From the NCBI RefSeq assembly GCF_030272615.1, contig NC_081413.1, forward strand, positions 335,150,302 through 335,214,301: a stretch of 64,000 nt of DNA. Reading direction: 5' to 3'. The position numbers and the translations under genes are program-made. A model generated the notes under the pieces. It had not been told where the DNA came from, ran no database searches, and saw only the letters and a program-made list of their open reading frames with translations. The stretch comes from Cryptomeria japonica (taxonomy: Eukaryota > Streptophyta > Pinopsida > Cupressales > Cupressaceae). Shown here one piece after another: positions 46,095 to 54,411 of the stretch. Position 1 is the first letter of the stretch; every line of letters begins with the position of its first letter.

Positions 46095-47215
46095 TGAAGA
46101 GGGGAAAATAGATTTGAAAGGTAAATTGATCAAAACATAATGAAATAAACATGCAAAATGCTAAAATATCATTAAAAGACCATTTCACCTTGCTATTTTA
46201 CCTTCTCCTTCGGATTGAGCTTGATGAAGTGAAGGTGCCCCTTGATAATGCTCCACTTGATGTGCTCCTTTGATTGCTGGATGTGGATGGCTCTCCAATA
46301 TTGTGGACAAATGATAAGGATGAATGATAAGGATGAGATGATCAAGTTGCCAAGATGATTTCCTGGGCTCAAAAGGGCAGCATAAGCTTACTGGATTTCA
46401 AGATGTTCTGAATGAAGGGATGGAGCCCTATTTTATAGGAAGGGGAGAGGAAAATGAATGGCTAGGATGAATTCAAGATGAAGGGACAAGATTTACTTGT
46501 GAGATCACACAAGTTCCAAGAGAGGGTGTGGAGACCAAGAAATATGCCTTAAAGGCATTTCGTATCTCCACACTCCACAAGATGCATTGGAGGAATTAAA
46601 AATTCTCCAAAAATGAATATTATGGGGATTAGAAGAATAAAAAGAAATTAAAAATTCCTTGGGAGAGCGAAATGCCTAGAGGAATGTGAGATTTCGAAAA
46701 TCTTACATTCATCTAGAAAAAGAGCATTTAAAGCTAGTGGCTGGATGAAAGGACAAAGAGTTGACTTTGTGGCTAATAATGATGATTAGCCATTTACGAC
46801 TCATTAGGAGGGGGATTAGAGGAAATTTTAGGTGGGATTTATATTTGTAGGAGAATTTGACTAAGAGAGAGAATGAGTGGAGGGAATAAAAAATTAGAAG
46901 AATAATGTTAAGTGAGTTTAGGGAGTTTCTAGAAGAATTTATTAGGTTAATGATGAATTAAGAAGATGATTTGTAGGAATCATGTAGGTTAACTAATTAA
47001 TTGAAATTAATTAGCTAAGAGGAAAATTTGTGAGGATTTGATTTTTTAGAAGAATAAAGAAACGGATTGATTTATTAAATAAATCAATCATATGCTATAG
47101 TGACAATATTAATTATATTTAATTAATATTGAGAAGAATTTTAATTAACATAATTAATTAATTAGTTATGTGAGGAATTAAAAATAATTAAAAAAATTAT
47201 TTTTAAGTGTCTATA
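46095..47215 (-). mobile_element. Solo LTR of the D/E family inserted in gag of element E
   Basis: Flanked by GGTAT at 46090-46094 and 47216-47220. Removing it and one GGTAT restores an uninterrupted gag frame from KPRWY into NENEYCEYHR. On the minus strand it reads TATAGACAC ... CCCCTCTTCA and matches the LTR at 40614-41856, including the TATA box (46431-46438, minus). Ends are TA...CA rather than TG...CA. 1121 bp. Confidence 0.9.
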
Positions 47216-47220
47216 GGTAT

Positions 47221-47686
47221 AATGAGAATGAGTATTGCGAGTATCATCGTATCAAGGTACATGACACATGAAAGTTCATGAAGCTCAAAATCTACTTACA
47301 AGATCTCATTGATAGGGGTGAGATTGAAGTAGCAAATGCAAAATTTGGTAATAACAATGACAAACTTAAAATGTACCAGGAACCCTTCCCGAAGCATGAT
47401 AAAGGAAAAGGCTCATCATCTAATGTAGTGGGTTATGACTATACCAATCACATAACCGGATTTGACTCTTTAGTAGGTCGCATTGAGCCCACAAACAACC
47501 ATGTTAATGTCATAACTATCCAAGGAGTTAACCCTCCCCCTCCCCAAAGCAGACCAAATCCGGCTAGGATAGTCATTCAAGGTGCCATGCCTTCCACCTC
47601 CCATCCCTAAAATGACTTTAATGTAACCACACACCAAGGTAAAGTCACTTTCCAAGGAGTTCCCCCCCCCACCAAATCCACCACCC
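47221..47686 (+). pseudogene. Gag C-terminal part with altered zinc knuckle (element E)
   Basis: NENEYCEYHRIKVHDT, stop, KFMKLKIYLQDLIDRGEIEV. This is the CxxHxxxxH knuckle region (C's equivalent: YYDFHQNKGHNINNC), with later residues changed. Then PFPKHDKGKGSS, the proline-rich NPPPPQSRPNPAR and GKVTFQG. Confidence 0.75.
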
Positions 47687-48330
47687 ATGTCTTCCACCCA
47701 CCGGTATGACCTCCTGGACCAACTTGGAAAAACCCTTGCACAAATTTCCATCCTAGAACTTCTCAAGACTTCCCCTGTACATAAGGAAATTTTGGAGCAA
47801 GCCCTCCTTGAGTCTCCCATTCCTGATAAAATCAATTCTACTCAATTCCAATCTCTCATTGGAAACCTTGCTGCCCATCAACACCTTGTACTTGCCTCTG
47901 AAGATGCTCCTGCAGATGAAGATCACAACAAACCTTTGCACATTGAAGCCCTTATCCAAAAACACAAGGTCAAACGTATTTTGATAGACGATGGATCTAG
48001 ACTTAATCTATGTACATACAAGTTAATAAAACAATTGGGACTTTCTGAAGACTTGGTAGACAGATCAAGAAGGATCACCATAAAAGAATATGATGATGCA
48101 GAGAGAGTTTCAAAGGGAATGATCACCTTACCTCTTCAAGTGGGCCCTATTACAATTGAAACCACGTGCCAAGTACTAGATCTTGATCTCCCCTATAATA
48201 TTCTCCTCAGATGGCCATGGATTCACTCCTTGTAGGCCGTGCCCTCCACCTATCACCAATGCATCAAATTCCCCTTTAATGGAAGAGAGGTCACTATCAA
48301 AGGTGATCCCCAACCTTTTTAATATTGCAA
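47687..48330 (+). pseudogene. Aspartic protease (element E)
   Basis: Begins in DLLDQLGKTLAQISILELL, then HIEALIQKHKVKRILIDDGSRLNLCTYKLIKQLG, where the active site reads DDG (A: DGG), VLDLDLPYNILLRWPWIHSL, a TAG at 48233-48235, then AVPSTYHQCIKF. 182 open codons. Confidence 0.85.
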
Positions 48331-49020
48331 ACTCTTAGAGGGGAAGCATCCGTATCATTTCCCACTAAATAGACCCTCGCCAATGCCTCCATCTAGCACA
48401 TCAAATGTTGCCTCCACTTCATCCCAATCAGATACCCGAATCAAAATCTTGGACAATGGCTATGGAGAGTACAAATTGGAGGAAGTCTTATTAATAGGCA
48501 ACCTCCCCTCTCTCCTAAGTCATTTGGCGAACCGAAAGAGCTCAATAAAGACCTGAAACCAGTCATGCAATGCCAAAACACAAGCTTCCAACAATGGGGC
48601 CCACTTGATGAGGAGAGCCTAAAAGCAGATGTCTCTTCATGGTTGTACTGGGAAGAAGACGAAGATTCAACAAAAATACCCAAAAAGATGTACCCAAAAG
48701 CATCAACCATAGTTGAAAAAATGGGTTACAAGGGACATGGCCTGGGACTAGAGGAAAAAGGAAGAAAAGCACCCATAAATCCTATCTCCTACAAATACAA
48801 CAGAGGCTTGGGCTACACCCTGGTGCCTAATATTACTATCACTGGTGCCCCTTCTAGTCCTTCTTGGGATATCGAAAGCGCTGACAAAGAGGAGTTCCAT
48901 GAAATGCCTTATGAATATGAAAATGATATCTTCGTTGATACTCACGTCAATACCATTACCCCCATAACCCCTTCCACTTCACACGAGCTACATTTTGTCC
49001 ATTCTGAACTCATAGACTAG
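48331..49020 (+). pseudogene. G-patch domain segment of Pol (element E)
   Basis: MGYKGHGLGLEEKGRKAPI at about 48721, followed by NRGLGYTLVPN: a clear G-patch-like layout, a predicted RNA-binding motif between protease and RT. Upstream it is acidic (YWEEDEDSTKIPKKMYPKAS). Confidence 0.7.
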
Positions 49021-49349
49021 GGCCAACAAGACAAACCCACTTTAGACATCTGCGCCGATGATAATTCTCTCATTACTCTCCTGACGGTGCAAAATCTGGA
49101 AGATTGTAACAAAGTAGAGAGTATTCAACTTCATGAAAAGGGATACTTTGGTAGTCAGGTCAATTCCCTTAGCCATAAAAAAAGATAATCAAAGCAAAAA
49201 AAATGATTCCCTAGGTGAAAACCTCTCTGAGGCACCTTTGGATGAGCAAAAAATAAAAACAAAGGGTGTATCGAAAAGTGAAAACCTAGAAAAGGCACTT
49301 GACGATGAGGGACTTGACCTCCCTACCATTGGCTACCTTCCATAGGACA
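49021..49349 (+). pseudogene. Pol spacer with two hairpin motifs (element E)
   Basis: Copies at 49215-49236 (GTGAAAACCTC, TCT, GAGGCACC; encodes GENLSEAP) and 49279-49299 (GTGAAAACCT, AGAAA, AGGCAC; encodes SENLEKAL). The region is lysine-rich and matches A and C in position. Confidence 0.65.
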
Positions 49350-50314
49350 GATCAAATTTGTTGATAGAAGAAACAGATAGCATCAACATGGGCACCAAAG
49401 CCATCCCAGAAAATGTGCTTATTGCCAAGTCCCTCATGGAAAAATAGAAGCAAGATTTCATCAACTTCCTTACAAAGGTAAAAATCAATTTTGCATGGTC
49501 CTATGCCGATATGCCAGGGTTAGATCCTGCCTTGGTGGTTCACAATCTTGCTGTTCACTCAGATGCAAAACTTGTAAAACAAAAATTGTGCAAAATGCAT
49601 CCACATATTGCTCTCCTGGTCAAGGCGGAACTCCAAAAGATGTTAGATGCAAAATTCATCAAACCCATAGACTACGTTGAATGGGTCTCCAACATTGTAC
49701 CTATCAAAAAACTTGCTGGGGGCATCCACATCTGCACAGATTTTTGAGATCTAAATAAAGCTTGTCCTAAAGATGATTTCCCACTCCCCAATATAGATAT
49801 AATTGTGGACCTTATAGCAGGACATGAGATGCTATCACTTATGGATGGATTTTTCAGATATAACCAAATCAGGATTGCAGATGAGGATCAACATAAAACT
49901 GTATTCACAACACCATGGGGTACCTTTTGTTATCGAGTCATGCCTTTTGGCCTCAAAAATGTGGGAGCTACATATCAACGTGCAATGACAACAATTTTTC
50001 ATGACCTCTTGCACAAAATTATGGAGGACTATGTAGATTATCTGCTAGGCAAATCTAAGACAAGGCAAGAACACATCCCTATCCTAAAGCAGATCTTTGA
50101 AAGATTAGAAAAATACAAACTATGCCTAAATCCCAAAAAGTGTGTGTTTGGAGTCACATCGGGAAAAATATTAGGATTCATTGTTTCCTGTAGAGGCATC
50201 GAGGTCGATCCTGCAAAGGTAAAAGCTATCATGGAAATGCCTCCACCAAAAACTCCCAGACAACTGCACAGTCTCCAGAGGAAACTCCAATCTGTTAGAC
50301 GCTTTAGTTCATAA
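49350..50314 (+). pseudogene. Reverse transcriptase (element E)
   Basis: FAWSYADMPGLDPALVVHNL, VKAELQKMLDAKFIKPIDYVEWVSNIVPI, ICTDF, a TGA at 49745, DLNKACPKDDFPLPNIDIIVDL, LMDGFFRYNQIRIADEDQHKTVFTTPWGTFCYRVMPFGLKNVGATYQRAM. The catalytic box reads YVDY instead of YVDD (50030-50041; GAT to TAT), which should inactivate it. CLNPKKCVFGVTSGKILGFIVS follows. Confidence 0.85.
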
Positions 50315-50880
50315 CTAGCAGATAAGTGCCATCCATTTGCACACCTCCTACACAAGGACACAGAATTAAAATGGGACTGCTTGTGCCAAAAGGCCTTTGA
50401 GAAACTAAAAGAATATCTAGCATCACCTCTAATGTTGATGCCTCCTACTCCTATAAAACCCCTTATTTTGTATATATGTGCTATTGCAGTGGCACTGGGG
50501 GCATTACTGGCGCAAACAGATGATCAAGGGAAGGAACATGCCATTTACTACATCAGTTAGACACTAGTGGGGTATGAGCTCAATTATTCCCCCATTGAAA
50601 GAGCATGCTTGGCATTGGTGTTTAGCACATAGAAGCTCCGACACTATATGCTAAACAACAAAACAAAATTAATTGCTAAGATTGATCCGCTTAAATATCT
50701 CTTATCAAAAGCTGCTCTCACTGGCATAACTGTTAAATGGTTCATGCTCTTAAGTGAGTTTGACATTGAATATGTGGACATAAAGGCAATCAAGTGATAG
50801 GTCATTGCAGATTAGTTGGCTGAAGCTCCACTTCCAGGTGACCATCCTCTTCTCATAGAATTACCAGATGAGTTCATTAT
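50315..50880 (+). pseudogene. RNase H domain of pol (element E)
   Basis: LILYICAIAVALGALLAQTDDQGKEHAIYYIS, stop, TLVGYELNY, IERACLALVF, KLIAKIDPLKYLLSKAAL and LLSEFDIEYVDIKAIK with stops at about 50312, 50560, 50630, 50797 and 50813. Confidence 0.8.
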
Positions 50881-51480
50881 GACTGTTACCACATCCTCCA
50901 CATGGTGATTGTACTTTGATGGCTCTTGCACCCAAAATGGATCGGGGGCAAAGATATTATTGATCACACCTCAAGGAGATGACATCCCAAAATCATGCAA
51001 GATAGCCTTTGCATGTACCAACAACATAGCAGAATATGAGGCACTCATCATAGGTTTGTGCTTGACTATCCACTGGAAAATAAAATAATTACAAGTCTAT
51101 GGTGATTCCCAGCTCGTCATAAAACAAGTCAATGATGAGTACCAGACAAAAGATGATAAACTCCTTCCCTACCATATCATGATTGAAGATCTTAAGCAAC
51201 ATTTCATGAAAATCAAGTTTGATCAAATCCCACAAACAAACAACAGGGCTGCAGATGCAATGGCCACCATTGGCTCCCTCCTTCAGATGCCAACACATAG
51301 TCAAAAGTGTGAGTTCTTGGTTGAGCAATTGTTTATACTATCATATGACCTCCCAGAGTCTGAAATGGTGTGTGTTCTCATTGGTCCCGAGTCCCCTTGG
51401 TACCAAGAAACCTTCTCTTTCCTTAAAGACAACACCATTCCCCCACATCTCACCAAAACCCAACAACAAACATTCATTCA
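50881..51480 (+). pseudogene. Second RNase H-like domain (element E)
   Basis: YFDGSCTQNGSGAK, NNIAEYEALIIGL, VYGDSQLVIKQVNDEYQTKD, NNRAADAMATIGS: all four acidic residues present. Two stops (50906, 51088). It ends in the linker to integrase at TAG/TGA near 51482. Confidence 0.8.
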
Positions 51481-52071
51481 CTGATGTGCTCATTACACCA
51501 TCCTTGGAGATGCCCTATTCAGAAGGCATTTTGATGGTTCCCTCCTAAGGTTTTTAGATAAACAAGAAGCGGAATGGGCATTACGCGAAGTCCACGAGGG
51601 CATCTATGGGGCACACTCAAGTGGGCTCACATTGGCTAAAACAATTTTGAGAACACGATACTATTGGCCTAAAATGGAAGTAGATGCATATAATTATGTG
51701 AAGAAATGCATCCCTTGCTAGCAACATGGTGGCAAGATTCATGCACCGTCTCAAGAATTGTAGCCATTCATTACACCATGGCCCTTCTCGCAGTGGGGGC
51801 TCGATCTCATTGGGAAAATTCACCCTCCATCTTCCAATGGACATAAATTCATTATCACCACCACCGAGTATTTCACCAAGTGGGTAGAGGCTATCCCTCT
51901 TACTTTTACCACTAGTAAGCAAATATCCAAATTCATCCTGAACTACCTAATCTGCCAATATGGCATCCCAAAAGTTATCATTACAGATAATGGCAGACAA
52001 TTTAAAAACCAGGATGTCAAAGAACTCTACCAAAAATTCAACATCCAACATTGCTTTTCCACTCCATATTA
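51481..52071 (+). pseudogene. Integrase, truncated by element C (element E)
   Basis: VHEGIYGAHSSGLT, KKCIPC (zinc region), WGLDLIGKIHPPSSNGHKF, TEYFTKWVEAIPLT, IITDNGRQFKNQ, then FSTPYY and the junction at 52071. The last acidic residue and the C-terminal part are beyond element C. Confidence 0.85.
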
Positions 52072-53231
52072 TGTGTGTGAAAAAGTGAACATGTAGCTGC
52101 AAGCACACCACTTCAATTAAGTCATTATATGCATGGTTAGTAATCAATAATCAATAAGAAATAAACCATAGCAAAGCGACTAATTGCCTTCTAAAAGATG
52201 TGAGTATAAGATTGCTCTCAGATTTTTATAAGCAATACCAGTGACTAGACTACACCAAGACGACGGATTTAATCTATATGATATTAAGCTATATGAATGC
52301 AAGATGGATGAATAATTCAAGCAATAATAACCAATTCAAGCAACAATGGATGCAAGCAATAATGAATGCAAAATAGATGCAAGTAATCTAAAAAAGCACA
52401 ATGATTTCAATGACTCCCGAGCGAAATTAGCATGATAATAATCTCCAAGCGTGTTCTCAAAAATGTCTGGGGTGAATTGGAATGAGAGTTGAAGACTGAA
52501 TTTATAGAGAATCACAAAAAGCTCAATTTAGGATTAATTGAAAATAACTAAGAAATCAGGCTGAGTTAACCTTGAGATATATTCCAATTATAGTTTAATT
52601 GAAATGCATTCAAATTAGAAGTCCAAGTTGCATTGGAAAATAATAATAAATTAATTCCATGCACATCTGATAAAAATAGATAATTCCATGCACATATTTG
52701 ATTCATTCAAGAGAAAGGTCTTTTCAATGCAACTGAACTTCTTTTTCTGAAAAACTTTGAGTTCCAATTTTAGAGAATAATTCCATAATTCAATTAAATT
52801 GATTTTCTGATTTCAAGTTCTAAATTTAGAAAAAGAAATAATATCTCAAGTTTGATTTCTCTCTCAATTGAATTCTTTTTTCTGATTTTTGTTTTGTTTC
52901 AATTCAACTCTTTGTAATAAATTAATTCATCTTTTGTAATAAATTAATCCTTTTTGCATGATTGAATGACAAATTTATTAATTAATTAAATATGCAAGGA
53001 TATTTAATAAATTAAAATGGGATAATTGATCAAAATGATATTCTTGGAAATGATTTGATTAATTAAATAAATATTTAATTAATGTTGAGTAGTTGATTTG
53101 TCGTGTGATTTTTGATAATTAAAGAATTAATAATGTGCTCGAGCTTAATTTAATTTCCTTTGGTTAGGACCTTGGTGATGTTGTCGAGATTAGGGGCCCA
53201 TGGTTTAGATGACCAATTTTAGGGTATTACA
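52072..53231 (-). repeat. 3' LTR of element C (1160 bp)
   Basis: Minus strand: TGTAATACCC at 53231 to CTTTTTCACACACA at 52072. TATA box at 52501-52509. Same family as 15979-17098 and 32002-33164. Confidence 0.9.
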
Positions 53232-53246
53232 TTTTCCCCTCTTTGA
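53232..53246 (-). promoter_or_regulatory. Polypurine tract of element C
   Basis: CAAAGAGGGGAAAA immediately before the LTR on the minus strand. Confidence 0.85.
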
Positions 53247-53279
53247 ATTAATGTGCGAGCAACGCTTTGATTCAAAGAA

Positions 53280-54330
53280 TGTGTGATGTCTCGGAGATGC
53301 TAGTTCTAAACTTGATTGATCACGAACTAGATAAAAAAGCAAGGTGTTTAGCTTGATTCAAAGCGACAAAGCTGAATGAAGTCTGATTAAAGTGATACCG
53401 ATCCCGAACTTGATTGAACTGAGGAACGATAGAAAACAAAGATACTGAACTTGAACTTGATTGATCAAGAAGCGGATCTTACTGATCTAGAACTTGATTG
53501 ATCTTAGATACAGTGAGTGATGATAAAAATCAATCTTGAACTTGATTGATCAAGACACGATGAGCGAAGAATAAACCATCCATCTTGATCAAGAAATGAA
53601 TACTGAACACCTGCTTAGATTTAGTGTGATCAAAGAAACTCTTTAAACTTTTGATTGAGTTTAAATGGATAATCAGTTTGATTTGAAGCAATGAAACTGA
53701 TTAATGTTAAGAGATTAATTCAGATGAAAGACAAATATTAGCTTGATTTGAAGCGATGAAACTGATATGCCCCTTAGCAATTGATTGATTCAAATGATCG
53801 AGAGATCTCAACTTGATGTGAAGCGATGAAGCTGAGATGCCGCTTAGCAATAAGGATTGATTTTCTTTAATTGAAAAGATTTTGCTCGACTTTTGAAAAA
53901 ATTTCTCGACATGTGAGATGTGAAGTCATAAGGTCATGAGTATGCCCCCTCGGGAGCGAAATCAAAAGATAGTAAGGGATTGATTATAGGCAATTGTGTG
54001 ACAAAAAATAACTTATTTGAGCATAAAATGATCATGAGGATTTTTTTGAAAATTTCAGCAATGATTGATAAGAAATTGAGCATAGAGTTGATTGTAATGT
54101 TGAGCGAAGAATGAAATTGAATTAAGATTCAGTGTTTGAAATTGAGTGTAATTTGAAGAAAGAATGAGCATTTGATGAAAAATGCGCTAAGTGGTCAAAA
54201 TTTTGAAATTGACTAGTAAAACGATCTCGAATTTTGATTTCGATCCCAAAAATGGAATCAGAGCAGGCATATTAGCTAAGGGTACAATTTTCATGACCAT
54301 TAGAGCAAGTTGAAAAATTAGGTTTTAGGC
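53280..54330 (+). other. Hairpin array upstream of the PMD promoter (element C)
   Basis: No coding sequence. Between 53300 and 53860 about ten short inverted repeats lie 40-70 bp apart with different arms, for example TTTAAAC...GTTTAAA, ATCAGTTT...AAACTGAT, TCTTGA...TCAAGA, TCTCAACTT...AAGCTGAGA. Loops share TTGATTGA or TTGAAGCGATG. The remainder to 54330 is AT-rich and leads to the TATA box. Confidence 0.7.
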
Positions 54331-54340
54331 TGTATATAGG
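54331..54340 (+). promoter_or_regulatory. TATA box of antisense PMD gene (element C)
   Basis: GGCTGTATATAGGACG, about 76 bases before the exon 1 ATG at 54412. Same setting in A and B. Confidence 0.6.
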
Positions 54341-54411
54341 ACGAAAGTGTCATTTTCAATTCATTTTAACCCTCCAAGTTTGAAAATTCAAAAAGCCTTC
54401 TGCGAAAAAAA

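Larger units (their letters stand above)
41857..52071 (+). mobile_element. Element E: Tat-type retrotransposon cut in integrase by element C
   Basis: PBS, long leader with GC-rich repeats, gag (44298-47686, interrupted by a solo LTR), protease, G-patch, spacer, RT, RNase H, aRNH and the first two-thirds of integrase. At 52071 the frame FSTPYY, which in D continues PQGNGQ, is replaced by the end of element C's LTR. Its 5' LTR is 40614-41856. Confidence 0.85.

Noticed and set aside
52072-53231. Independent solo LTR insertion in element E
   Set aside because: The polypurine tract and full interior of element C follow directly, so it is the 3' LTR of C.
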